From Podocnemis expansa (taxonomy: Eukaryota > Chordata > Testudines > Podocnemididae): a stretch of 64,000 nucleotides of DNA. The DNA is taken from the NCBI GenBank assembly GCA_007922195.1, contig ML682013.1, positions 18,793,882 to 18,857,881 of the forward strand, given 5' to 3'. A program made the position numbers and the translations under genes. Shown in pieces: positions 1 to 11,400 of the stretch. The notes under the pieces are model-generated. The model was not told the DNA's origin, did not search any database, and was given only the letters and a program-made list of their open reading frames with translations. Positions within the stretch are counted from its first letter, which is position 1. Each line of letters opens with the position of its first letter.

Positions 1-206
1 TTCCCTACAATAACAAGACCATTCCCTCACTTACATATAAAATTAAGTACAAGAAGGGGCTCTTTAAAGTCTCTTGCTAAAATTGTCAGTAAAATCAAAG
101 AAGGTTTGGAATCATCTTCTATTTCTGACAGAATTCACCTTCCTTGGATATGGCTATGTCATACTTTTCAGAGGTGAAATATTCAAAGGGTCTTAACAAT
201 ACCTCT

Positions 207-724
207 GGCTATGTCTACACTTAGAAGGTTAGTTCGAATTAACTTAATTTGAACTAATTAATTTGAACTAATAATGATTAGTTTGAATTAAGTTAACTTG
301 AACTAACATGGCCCCACTAGGAAAACCAATTTGAATTAGCATGCCCATCAACAGGACTTGCTGTTCGAATTAGGAGGGGGCACCAGAGGAGGTGTGGCAA
401 GAGAGGCCCCAAGAAGGGCCATGCCCCCACTGAATATATAGAAAGAGGAAGGCATCCTGACGGGAAGAAGGTCAAAAAGTGTTAATTTGAACTAATGGTT
501 AGTTTGAAGTAACATGGGTACACTGGGTTAATTCAAACTAATAAATTTAAATTAATCCTTACTTTGAACTTAAGCAAGGTTTTATAAGTTCGAAGTAAGC
601 TTTCATTAATTCAAACTAAGGAATTCCTTAGTTTGAATTAATGAAAGCCAGTGTTGCCATTCATTAATTTAATTTGAATTAATCCTCATTAATTCAAATT
701 AAATTGTAAGTGTAGACATACCCC
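207..724. mobile_element. Harbinger-type MITE, about 518 bp
   Basis: The left end reads GGCTATGTCTACACTTA and the right end is its inverted copy (TAAGTGTAGACATACCCC). The subterminal DNA is built from short inverted TTAGTTTGAA/TTCAAACTAA words. The centre (about 360-480) is GC-richer and matches the centre of the copy at 22251-22740, so both belong to one subfamily. No coding capacity. I could not see a convincing target duplication. Assignment to the PIF/Harbinger group is an inference from the similar terminus of the relic ending at 4592. Confidence 0.75.
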
Positions 725-1357
725 AAAGGAATAAACAAATGATAGGAAATGGCAGGTATACTTGAGAAAATCTGTAGGAGGACTGCCCTGTTCCTAAGCT
801 CACCATGTTGACAAGTCAACAAGCACATTAGCAGACACTTTCAGGTGTTCCCTTGCTGCTTCTGTTACCTTCAGGAGACTGATATCACAGAAGGTTATCT
901 AGTGGAAATGGTGAAAGTTTTCAGTTCAACTTCTTATACCGCAAACAATAGAACACTGTGATCCCTCAACTATAGTGATTTCTGTGTTAGCTAACCGTGG
1001 TTTCCCTAACATGCTGAAGGTTTGAATGGTAGGGATCAATGCCGACTTCAGAATCAGCAAGCCCAGAGCACCTACTAACAGCAGCATATTTGGGGTCAGG
1101 AAGGAATTTTTACCCCAGGGCAGATTGGCTAGGGCTCAGGGGTTTTTTTTTTGCCTTCCTTTGTAGCATGGGACATGGCTCTCATACCAGTGAATTGTCT
1201 GTATCTTTAAGTCCTTAAATCATGATTTAAGGATTTAAATAACTCAGTCATAATCAGAGGCTTTTTGCAGGAGTGGGTGGGTGAGGTTTTGAGGCCTGCA
1301 TTCTGCAGGAGATCAAACTAGATGATCATACTGGTCCCTTCTGACCTTAGAGTCTAT
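725..1357 (+). repeat. Non-coding; CR1 3'-end remnant at about 1262-1357
   Basis: No gene is visible. From about 1290 the sequence resembles the extreme 3' end of a CR1 LINE (aaactagatgatcatactgg, then ccttctgacc and a short TCTATG tail). The next MITE is inserted into that tail. Positions 725-1261 show nothing I recognise. Confidence 0.5.
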
Positions 1358-1749
1358 GGCTATGTCTACACTAGCAAATTAGTTCAAATTAAGGGGCCTC
1401 AATTCAAACTAATTTGAACCCTACCTAAATTTTTTTTAGTCTGAACTAAGCAAAGCTAAGTTCGAACTAATTAGTTCAGCCGGTTAGTTAGAACTAACTG
1501 TTTAGTTCAAACTTGCATATTTAGTTCAAACTAGCAGAAGGTAGACATGTTAGTTTAAACTAAAGTTCGAACTAATGGTTAGTTTGAACTGAGTGTGTTT
1601 TTTTAGTTCAAACTAAAAAGTTAGTTTGAATTAAAAATGAGTATGGCTAGTTCAAACTAAAAAAAGAATGTGCTTAGTTCAAGCTAACTTTTGAACTACT
1701 TAGTTTGGACTAACCAAGACCAAACTAAGATTTAGGTGTAGACATAGCC
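1358..1749. mobile_element. Harbinger-type MITE, 392 bp
   Basis: Terminal inverted repeats GGCTATGTCTACACTAG and GGTGTAGACATAGCC bound the element. The interior is made of repeated TTAGTTCAAACTAA words on both strands, so the whole unit can fold back. Flanking TAT on both sides could be a 3-bp target duplication, as expected for the PIF/Harbinger superfamily. It sits in the ATTCTATG-like tail of a CR1 remnant. It is close in length and sequence to the copy at 13880-14259. Confidence 0.8.
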
Positions 1750-2099
1750 TATGAGTCTATGAAAGGTGGGGGAGGATTTCCTGTATTCTCTGACAGCTGC
1801 AACCCCAACCCTCCTCCCAGAGCTGCCTCAGACAACGACCACACTTTGGTAGGCTCAAAGATAATCCCCAGTCTGCAAGTACTGTCCATGTTGCTAAGGG
1901 GAGGGAGCACTGTTCATCTGCCCCTTGTGCCCCCAACCTGGGTTGCTCAAAAGGCCTGTCACCCAGGCTGCTGGGTCATATTCACCATGGTTGGAAAGGA
2001 AGTTGGTTCACTTAATAGCTAGGGATACTGATTGTTGCCCTGTGCTTTGCATGCCTTACAGAGGAAAGCTTGACCTTCAGCATATCCTACATACCAGAA

Positions 2100-2420
2100 G
2101 ACAGGCTTTCACAGACTATGAGAAGGAAAAAGAGAACACGTGATGACATGTTCAATGAGATAATGAACATCTCTGGGACAGATGAGACAGCGCTTATAGG
2201 CTGGAGGATTTCACTGTTTGAAAAACTGGACATGGATGTGGGAAGCAGAACAGCATAAGCATGCCAGGCAGGATGAGATGCTATGGGTTATGAGGGACCA
2301 ATTAGTTATGTTGAGGTCTCTGGTTGAGCTTCCAGAAAACCAGCTTGCAGCGAGACTCGCTCTACAGCCCCTGCAGAACAGCCAACAAATATCACCCTAT
2401 TCCCAATTCCCCACCCCAAA
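2100..2420 (+). pseudogene. Myb/SANT-like transposon accessory gene, broken
   Basis: One frame gives RKKRTRDDMFNEIM, then WRISLFEKLDMD. From about 2235 the match continues in another frame with RQDEMLWVMRDQLVMLRSL and LAARLALQPLQNS. This order resembles the C-terminal tail of the Myb/SANT-like DNA-binding proteins carried by vertebrate Harbinger elements: a basic region, then a coiled region ending in a VELPENQ-like segment. One frameshift is needed, and the N-terminal trihelix part is not evident. A splice-acceptor-like sequence (tgccttacag) sits at about 2051-2060. It is a relic, not an expressed gene, as far as the sequence shows. Confidence 0.6.
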
Positions 2421-2829
2421 AATATTCCAGGAGATGCGGGAGTGGAAAGGGGAAGGGGGAAATTGCAATATCCCTTCCACTCAACACCAGGAGACAGCTC
2501 TAAGAAAAAAACATTTGAAGACCTCTGATGGACAAGACTTATGTGTTTTCACAGAGAAGGTGACTTGGTTCCTCCCAATTTTATCACATTGTTTGCTCAA
2601 GATTCAGTTGTTTTCCTGCTCTGTCAGTTTATGCTTCAAAAACCAATCTTTCATTAAAGAGATGCTCTTTATTTATTCCAACCATGGAGGTTTAGAGGAG
2701 TGGGAATGAAGTATGCAGAGAAACTGAAGCAACAGAAGGGATGATATAGGATGTCAAAAAAGTTCATAAATGGCACACAATTCTGTGGTTCATTACTGAA
2801 ACAGGTTTTAAAAGATTGCTGGAAACACT

Positions 2830-3320
2830 GAGTTCCTTGGTGGGCTCTTCTTACTGCCTTGGTATCTGACCATTCAAAGTTAGTTGCCAACATGTCTGCC
2901 TCCATACCCCACCATATCCTTCCTTTGTCACACAGACATAAGGGAGCACAGAGCAGGAAGCAATAGCAATGGGGCTATTGTTTCACTGAAGTCTAACCTA
3001 GTAAGCAAATTACACCAGCAACCCTTTAAATATCCAAAGTCATATTCCACCACCACTCTGCACTTGCTCAGTCTGTTGGTGAACCACATCTCATTGGTGT
3101 CCAGGTGGCAAATGTGGCGTCATGAGTTAAAATAGGCAGGATCTTTCAGAATCACTATTGACATTTCAACATCATCAGTGGTTATTTTGCAATCTGCAAA
3201 GGAAGCCCTGATTGCAGCTTTCTGAACAGAACTGTGTTACTAAAGATGTATTCCTCATGAACCTTTCCCAACCATCCCACTCTGAAGTCAGTGAAATGCC
3301 TCATGTGATCCACCAGCACT
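2830..3320 (-). pseudogene. HARBI-like (PIF/Harbinger) transposase remnant
   Basis: Read on the minus strand, about 3315-3180 gives FTDFRVGWLGKVHEEYIFSN. This resembles the transposase block containing the second catalytic Asp (DVYVGWPG..HDARVF in the family). Further on (about 3100-2990) come NRLSKCRVVVE, an FG.LKG-like segment and LLTRLDFSETIAP, matching the conserved C-terminal FG.LKGRW block. Stop codons and frameshifts interrupt the frame, and the N-terminal DGTH segment was not located. The gene converges on the Myb-like remnant. Confidence 0.65.
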
Positions 3321-3825
3321 TGCAACAACACTGAAAACTATCCCTTTTGATTTATGTATTCTTTGCCAAGGTGGTGTGGTACCAAGGTAGGGATAAGCAT
3401 GCCATTAATCATCTGACCACAATTATGGAATCCTTAGTGGCAAAACCATCCACTGTGTTCTGCATGGTGCCCAGGGTCACGACCCTTCTTAGCAGAAGTC
3501 ACTTAGCAGCCCTGTACATAGCTCCAGCAGTAAATTTATCAACTCCAAATTCATTCCCCACTGACCAGTAGCATCTTTTGTTACATGTTTCCACAAAGCA
3601 ATTACCACTCACTTCTTCAGTGACAAAGCAGTCGTTGTTTTAGAGTTGCTGCACTTCATGACTCTAAACAAAGCTTTACACACAGTTCCTGGTCAGTAGC
3701 CTTCCACATTAGAAAGTTTTGCAGCCACAGCGCATCATCCTATAACTTTGTAATGATGCAATCCCACAAGTCAGTGCTTGTTTCCAAGGACCAAAAATGG
3801 CGCTCCCTTGTGTTATGCTGCTATA

Positions 3826-4030
3826 CAAATGTTTTGCAACCAGCGTGCCACAGCACATGGGTGTGCCATCAGGCCTGAGCGGGCGTGCCATAGAATTTTT
3901 TTAAAAACTTCTGAGTTCTGGATTGGCTCATGAATATTCATGAGTTCATTTGGAAACAATATGGTGGTGTGCCTCAAAATAATTAAAGACATCAAGGTGT
4001 GCCGCAGCAGACAAAAGGTTGGGAACCACT
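3826..4030. mobile_element. Non-autonomous hAT-type element, about 205 bp
   Basis: The right end (ggttgggaaccactg) is the common hAT terminus. The left end is diverged (caaatgttttgcaacc). The flanks ctgctata and gtgctaca agree at 6 of 8 bases. The interior holds several gtgtgcc / ggcgtgcc words. It is inserted in the Harbinger relic. Confidence 0.55.
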
Positions 4031-4445
4031 GTGCTACATGACTATGAGCAGCAATCTGGAATTCTTTCATTCTATGACTTACAGCAGGGCTGCTTGAAGG
4101 ACATCAAAATGTTTCATGCGGCAGCTCCTGCACTGATTTTGGAAATATTTCAGGATAAGATGTGAGGGGTTTGTGATGCTCACAAAAATAGTGCAGAGCT
4201 GAGTGGGATCTATGCTTCTCAGGCTATGGCATATGTGTAACTAAGCAATGCTTTTGAAAAATGGCATGAAAAGGAAGGAGAGGGGGAAGGAAGAAACTGC
4301 ATCATGAGAGATCAAAGCCATGGGAGGTTCTATTCCATCTGCAACAATGTTTTGGTCCAAAACCTTCTCAAAACCCCCTGTAGCTACCTACAGTGCACTA
4401 TTCTCTGCATCGATGCAAAAGCTGCTAGTGCGGGCGCACTCCCTA

Positions 4446-4495
4446 GGTACCCAACTAGGGACCTGATCCTTCTGCGTAGCAGTCATTGGGCAAAA
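4446..4495 (+). repeat. 50-bp repeat, copy 1
   Basis: This segment (starts ggtacccaactagggacc, ends cattgggcaaaat) recurs at about 5920-5968 with only a few mismatches. It interrupts the 3' part of the Harbinger relic, so it may be a short insertion there. Confidence 0.6.
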
Positions 4496-4592
4496 TAAGC
4501 ATGGTGTGGACATACCCAACTAATGTAATTAGTACAGCAACTAAATATCAACTTAAATTAAGTCAACTTAACTTTGCAGTATAGACATGCCC

Positions 4593-7547
4593 TGTGACAT
4601 GGCAAAGAGAGAGAAGAAAAACAAGATAATTTAGAATGTAGTCAAGAGTAAAATTTTGTTTTTTGCCAGGAAATAAGTATTTTTGTTTGCTTGTTTGCTT
4701 TTTGTTTATTTGAAAAAATCTGTCATTGAATAAAATCATGAATTTTCAAGAACATCACTGGTTTTAAACAGCCATTCACAAAGAGAAATATTCCCCTTTT
4801 GACCTAAAAAATTTGATTTTGTTTGTTTGGGGGAAATTGCCAAAAGTGTAAAATGATAAACTAACAAACAAAAATTACTTGAATGTCTTGATCTGTGTAT
4901 ACTGCTCCAAATGAGATTCCTCCTACCCCCACTCATCTGGCTGGTGGTGTGAATATTTTTTTTTGCAAAACTCTAAGATTCCCCTGCACTAGGAATAGAA
5001 CAACAAGTTAAGAAAATGATAAGAGGAGTGCCTGGGGAAGACAGCGCTGCAATGAACATTATCAAGATCAGAGGGAGCCCAGAAGCAGAACTAGAAAAAT
5101 CTGTTCACAGCATGCACCACTATGCAGAAATTCCCAGAAAACTCAAATACTGCTATTGTCATTTTCAAAACAAAAAAAGCTAAAGGAGGTGACAAAAGGG
5201 ACCTGAGAAAGTGCAGACCTATGAGCCACTTATAAGTAGTATGGAAAGATTTTATCAAGACATGTCAACATCCAACAATAGATATCATAGATTTTAAGTC
5301 CAATCAAGAGAATAATCTGTCCTTGAATAAAATTTCTCTATAATAAACTGTCTCTCTGTATGATGAACCAAGCTGCTAAATATGCACATGTACTCTACCA
5401 TTGTGTATGGAACTCATTGACTATAAGAGAGCTTTTGATTTAAATAAAAATAGATTTGTTATGAGCAATTCAGCACCAAGCAGCATACAAAAAGAGTAGT
5501 AGCCAGCCTTTGAGAAATAAACATGAAAATGAGCTTTCCATACATACTGAGACAAGTAAAAAGAATAATTGTCAAAACAAAGAATAAGAGATAAGATAGA
5601 GCCATCTCCTTTGAATGTATTCAGCATCTATATGGACAATAAATACTGAACTTGAACTACTTCAGTGCTGCATATCTAGTCCATTGACAACACAAGGAAA
5701 TACAAGAATTGACAGAATAGCTAATATATAAGAGCCAAGAAAGCTGAAAACTCAACCTGAGGAAAATTAAGCTTATGCTCACAATACATGGGGGGGGGTG
5801 AGAAACAATATCATAGGACAAATAGAGAAAAGTCCCAGAGAATGGATAGAAACTAAAATATACCAAGAACCAGGCTTAACTGATTTGAAAATCATTCAGG
5901 AAGTATAAGGCTCATAGGTACCCAACTAGGGGCCTGATACTTCTGCATCGCAGTCATTGGGCAAAATTGTGAGCTCACTTACACCACTGTAATTCAAAGC
6001 TGATGGGCTGCTGCTCTAGATATTTTGCATCCACGTGCAGAATTTGCTCTACTGCCTTCAATGGGGACGGGATTCAGTCCTATAACTTGCTCAGAAGTAA
6101 AGTGTCAAAGTTTGAGGCTTTTCTTAAAGCCACAGGCCACTGGAATCAAGAGTTTACCGGAGAACCTCAACTTTCCTTTTTTTAATTATTATTGGTTTTT
6201 TAAAGTAAGGTTCTAGCCCACTGGGTTGAGAAAAGCTTGAAAATATGAAAACCGATGTTATTCAGCTTTTGTGCCAAATGCTAATGGATCACTCCAGCAT
6301 TCAAATCCAGATAGCTGTAGTAAAACCTGCGGGATTATTTTTCAGTTCTCTCTGTGACTGACAATATTATGAGATCTTGTAACATATAAAGATGCAGAAC
6401 TACATATATTTTTGTTGTTATAGGACAGGACTTTAGGTGGCAGGCTACTTGGTAGTATTCTGCTGTGCAATTTGGCTTACAAAAAAGAGTGAGCTATATG
6501 TAGATCTGGAATTACATTTTTCTTGGGATGGATGTGATGGTTTACATTTTATTGCATTTTTGGGAGCTGCACATCAGCACAGATTTCACCTTTGCTTTGG
6601 ATGCTGAGCTACCACCATCAGAGAGATACATGGGCCTTGCATGTGCTCAATTCTGAACTCCATTTGATGCATTAGTTTTCCTTTCAGTAATTTCCTAATG
6701 TGGAATGGGATTTCCTTTGAGTGACAAAACCACAGGGCAAACTCTGTTGTCTATGCAATTCAATTTGATGTCCTTTGAGTTTTCCAGTGCTCTGAAATAA
6801 AGCAGCATGCATTTGGAGTTGCTGATTCAACTTGTCAGGCAGCATGTCCTGTGACATGTGTATCAGTCTTAATTCAGCTGTAGGAGACCAGGGTGTCTCT
6901 CTCGACAGTCATTCTGTATACCAGGCTATTCACAAGAGCATTGCCGAAAAAGATGTCAGCTATGAAAGCTCTAGATAAGGATATTTATTTTGAGTTATAA
7001 AAAGCGCCTATGGGATCCCTGGCACAACTATTAAAACTTACAATCAAGAAACAATGTTCTTAATGCAAATAACTAAAGGGGCTGTGGGCATCAGTAAAGA
7101 TAATTCCTAATACAGGACTCCTCCCTGACAATGAGTTCTTACACAGCAGCAAGTAGGAGTAACCATGTGTGGCTGGTAGGGTATGCTATCACATCCTGAT
7201 CTGGCCTCAGAGTCATGAGAGTCTTGGCTAGTTATCATGCTGTGGTTAGCAAGATGTAAACGACTTGGGGGAAGAAGGCAGGAGGTACCATTTGGAGAAC
7301 CAGGCGGAGGAAAGACGTATCAACACAGTTTGTATCCCACCAAATGCAAAGACTTTGCTTTCTATGGTACCTAAAAATCAATTACCTTTCTCTTGCAGTC
7401 TATAACACCTGCCATTTAGAAACAGTTTAAAAAATATATTAGTAATAGAACACTTTTCTTTAATTATACTTGAATTACTAAATATATTAGTCACAATATA
7501 AAAAAACGATACATCTAAAGAGAATCAAATATCCACATAAAAGCAAG
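4593..7547. other. Intergenic; no gene seen; second copy of the 50-bp repeat
   Basis: No coding exon or RNA gene is recognisable. The second copy of the 50-bp repeat lies at about 5920-5968. It is followed by sequence (to about 6090) with ttacaccactgtaattcaa and ccttcaatgggg, words frequent in old sauropsid dispersed repeats. A G-run lies at about 5790-5798. Short T-rich GTTT runs occur near 4680-4710. The rest appears unique. Confidence 0.5.
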
Positions 7548-7795
7548 CAAAGAGTCCTGTGGCACTTTAAGACTAACAAATTTGTTTATCACATAAGCTT
7601 TCATAGAAGAATACCCCGCTTTGATAGATACTTAGAAGATGGGGGATCTTACAGAATGTGTTTTGTAAGTTCCCCCATCTTCAAAGTGTGTGATAAAGTG
7701 GGATTTTCTCCCATGAAAGCTCATGTGATAAATAAATTTGTTAGTCCTTAAATGCCAGAGAACTTCTGGCTTGTTTTGCTAAACTAGGCTAAAGC
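7548..7795. repeat. Fold-back pair of an old amniote dispersed repeat
   Basis: The left arm (7571-7604, gactaacaaatttgtttatc then acataagctttcat) is inverted relative to the right arm (7713-7746, atgaaagctcatgtgataaa then ttgttagtc). The right half resembles the copy at 24438-24600 over more than 100 bp (cccccatcttgaaag, aagtgggattttctcccat). I know this sequence type as a dispersed repeat in turtles and crocodilians but cannot name its family. Confidence 0.6.
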
Positions 7796-7905
7796 AGCTA
7801 CCCTTTGGAATTTGGCAAACATCCACATGACGCCCTTCTATTCAGAATTTAGCTGAAAGACATGTCAGGTGAGTAGGCAGATAATTGGCCTAACTATGCA
7901 GCTAA

Positions 7906-7906
7906 G

Positions 7907-7947
<41 letters not shown>
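7906..7947. repeat. (GC)n-(CA)n microsatellite
   Basis: A short GCGCGCGC run passes directly into about 18 CA units. Confidence 0.95.
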
Positions 7948-7949
<2 letters not shown>

Positions 7950-8225
7950 TAAAAAAATATACAATGCATGAAGAAAGATTTATACAAAAAATATTAATAC
8001 AGACATTAATATGAAAGTGATACATACAGAGATCATGCATCTTGTCTGCTTTGAAAATACCTAGCACATTGTTGACTCTTATGGAAAAATAAGCACTAAC
8101 CTGAACAAAGAGTAAGACATCCCACAAATAATCAAACCTCATCCCATTCTGATGGCTCTTCAAACAAGGATATAGAGGAAACACTTTCTTTTCATCATGC
8201 CATTTTTAAAACTTCAGGGTCCTAG

Positions 8226-8415
8226 AGAATTCAAGTTATATGTAAAAACAATGAGAGTCCTGTGATTCATACATTTCTTTGGGCATAAGTTTCAAAGTGG
8301 GCTGCAGCCCATGAAAGCTTATGCCTGAATAAATTTGTTAGTCTTTAAGATGACACAGGACTTCTTCCTTTTTTTTGTATACAGACTAACATGGCTATCC
8401 CTCTGAAGCAGTTGT
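8226..8415. repeat. Old amniote dispersed repeat (ttgttagtctttaag type)
   Basis: It contains agtcctgtgattcat, aaagtgggctgcagcccatg, aaatttgttagtctttaag, and actaacatggctatccctct at the end. These are the same words as the copies at 7548 and 24438. It lies between two (CA)n tracts. Confidence 0.55.
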
Positions 8416-8481
8416 GTGTGTAGAAAGCAACATGCCCCTCAGACACTTATATTATGCATCATGTATGTGAGCTCTGAAGTG

Positions 8482-8486
8482 GTGCG

Positions 8487-8534
<48 letters not shown>
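8482..8534. repeat. (GC)n-(CA)n microsatellite
   Basis: GCGCGCGCGC passes into about 19 CA units, the same composite form as the tract at 7906, about 535 bp away. Confidence 0.95.
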
Positions 8535-8536
<2 letters not shown>

Positions 8537-10769
8537 TTCAACAAGCATATTAACCCGAACAGTGTAAGCAGGTTGCACCTCATGCCTAATTACTACTATA
8601 TCAAGCTTCTGTGTGTTACGGTCACCACTGAGGACCACTGATAAACAGAGGATATCCACATCATATGCTAATTTCTATGAAAAACTCAACAATCTTTAAA
8701 AAGTTCTGCTTTCATTCAAACAGAATATTCTCTGCATGCTCGAATTCTTGATGTGGTGCTGATAGCCTAGCTGTATCACCCACAGTCAACAGTATCTTTC
8801 CTTTAACTATGCTGATTAAATGAGTGACATTTGCTACTGGGGAATCCCCCATGGAACACAAGGAGCTCACATGTGCCTAGCCACAATACTGGTAACGACA
8901 TGATTCTGACGGAATTTGAAACCCTACCTCAACAAATTTATATCTCGTTTTCAACCTATATTCAAAGCAATACTTTGGCATTGTAATGTGATTCTTGACA
9001 GGGCTAGGGAAAATTCATCGTGCTAAACTGAAATGTTTCTGGCAGATGTCTGCTCTGCAATATTCAAATAGTGTGTACTATAACATGTGACAACCACAGT
9101 GCTACTGCTAACTAAAAATTACAGATATAATACTTTTAATAATGCTCACTCTCAATGTAATTATGACATGATGCATTTTTATTTGCTAACTTATTTTTTG
9201 CAAAATGGAACTTCTGATAAATATATATGCAATAAATTCAGTTTTAAAAGTAAATATCAAGGGAAAGTGTTCTAATACAAAGGGAGTTTTTTTATCATTA
9301 CCAAAAATATTTCTCCTCACTCAATTCATATTCCTTAAAAATTTGAAATACATCTTCCCCTCCTCCAGACATCACTATCAGACTTTCTACTTCTCACCCT
9401 CTCACATGTTCATCTGTGACTGGCCAGTTACTCTTGAGTGACAGACTCCAGAAGCTGTTTTGGAAACAGGTTGTGACTCAGAGAGGTTCTGAGTACTGGT
9501 CTCCGGATGCTCCAGGAAGGAAGGATACTGTGCTGAATCAATGCCAGGAGCACCAGCCAGTTGGTAACATATACTGTGCCAAATCACAATATGTCTCCAA
9601 GGCTGATCCTGAGACAGTGAAACTCTGTTCTGCCCCTGGACTGGATCAAATCATACAGCAACAATTTTGCTCTAAATGAATGATTTCTATAATGAGAGAT
9701 CTTAAATTTGAAATACTTAGAGAAATATGTGGACTTTGTAAATAAGAAAATTGCCTATTTTTAATGCTTCAGTTGTTTTTCCCTAACAGCTTCGTCTCCA
9801 TTGTTCAAAGGAAACTGTCCAGCTACAAAGATTCTACTTAGTCCCATCTTCTTTTCATCACCATATTCCCTGCTTCTTTTTCTCCTGCACTGCACTTTGT
9901 GATCTGATTAGCTCACAAAAAGAGCAAGGGAATATTTTATATCCCCTTGCTCTGCTCCAAAGGCATACAGGACTAGTGACCAGTCAGTCCCCTCATTTCA
10001 TTCTTCTAAAATTTTTGAGCATATCTGTAAAAGTTGTGACTGAAGCCATGGTGACAGCTCCTGAGATTGAAATCCCATTGACCCTCTGCTTAATACCTCA
10101 GGCTACATTTTGTCTCGTGAACTTTCAATAAACCCCTATAGCATGGATGAACTTTCCTGTTTTATTTCACTCAGAGCAGAATATTTAGCTTAACGAGCAG
10201 TGCACTGCCATTCATCTTCTCCCCCCTCCTCCCCATTTTATTAACTTTTGTATATTAAGTAAATTCACTTTTTATCTATGATGTTTGTTTTGCATGGAGT
10301 TCATCTAATTTAGAGTATTTTCTCAGGGACTTCAATTTAGCTTTGCCCTTGAAATTAACATTTTATGTGTTTTACATTTTTGCAATAGAAATTAATAGCT
10401 ATTTGCATTATTAGTCTAGAACTATACCTTACATGCATCCTATTTGAATATTAGTATTGAACACATCTGCCTCTCTTCTGTTATCCCAGGGAGCTGCCTT
10501 AAAGACACGTGTTTTGGTGGACTTACACCTACATCTGATGATGCACCACTGCAAGTGTAATATATGGATTAAAAATCTGCAAACGCCTCTATTTTCTGTG
10601 CCTGTATAATTTACTGTAAGAAGGGAAACAGGAAAGTACAAAGACGTTGTTGAAACCATTACAGTAAATCAGGCAAGAAACCATTCACATTTCAGACAGT
10701 CTGTATCCACAACTTGATGTATCCACAACTTGATGTAGTAGCACTCTTGTATTCAGCCCAATAAAGGAT
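8535..10769. other. Intergenic; nothing recognised
   Basis: AT-rich sequence without a supported gene, repeat or RNA. Short open frames here have no protein-like composition. Confidence 0.5.
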
Positions 10770-11400
10770 TTCAGCATGACTGGTGTATGGCTAAAACATA
10801 CCAAAAATATACTTTTGAACGAGCCCAGGTTAACTGGCCTCCATCATAAACTACCACTACACCAACATTTTTGTCATCCACAGATTTTTATCAGCAGTAA
10901 TTTTATATTTGCTCCCAGATTGTTGATGAAAATAATGAATAGAATGATGCCTCCAGAACCTGCCTAGAAGCATACCATTCCATGATTCTCCATTGATACT
11001 TACATTTTTTGTATGTCAGTTATCCAGTTCTTAATCCATTTAACATGTGCTTTATTGATATCAGATGGTGTTAATTTATTATCAGTCATGCAGAACTCTG
11101 TCCAATACCTCACAAAGTCTACATATGTATCAACTATAGTTATGTTCATCAACTGAATTTGTAGTGTCACCAAAGAATGGAATCAAATTTGTTTGATGAG
11201 ACCTATTTTCTATAAAAACCATGTTAACTTGCATTAATTGCATTCCTATCCTTTTATTCTTAATCTCATATCAGGGATTCTTTAACTTTGCAGAAGTTGA
11301 TGTCAGGCTCATGTGGGGGCATCCTATTTGCCCTTTTTAAAAATATCAGCACAATACTGACACTCTAATCATTTGGAATACTAGATTAATCTTAAATATA
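10770..11400 (-). mobile_element. Old, diverged CR1 LINE fragment
   Basis: Order and content follow the minus-strand CR1 at 16050-17566. Examples are tttgtcatccacagattttt (against tggtatcatctgcaaactt), ttgatgaaaataatgaatag, ccagttcttaatccatttaa, aagtctacatatgtatcaac and aaaccatgttaacttgca. Many substitutions and stops mark it as much older than that copy. It covers part of the reverse transcriptase region and has no intact tail. Confidence 0.75.

Larger units (their letters stand above)
1750..4592. mobile_element. Decayed PIF/Harbinger DNA transposon
   Basis: Two convergent remnant genes are present: a Myb/SANT-like accessory protein on the plus strand (about 2100-2420) and a HARBI-like transposase on the minus strand (about 2830-3320). 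The right end at 4575-4592 (cagtatagacatgccc) is an inverted form of the MITE terminus GGCTATGTCTACAC. The left terminus is not clear; it may be lost or hidden by the MITE that ends at 1749. A hAT-type element (3826-4030) has inserted into it. All frames are broken, so it cannot be autonomous. Confidence 0.65.

Noticed and set aside
7894..8659. Frames with (CV)n runs
   Set aside because: They are translations of (CA)n microsatellites.
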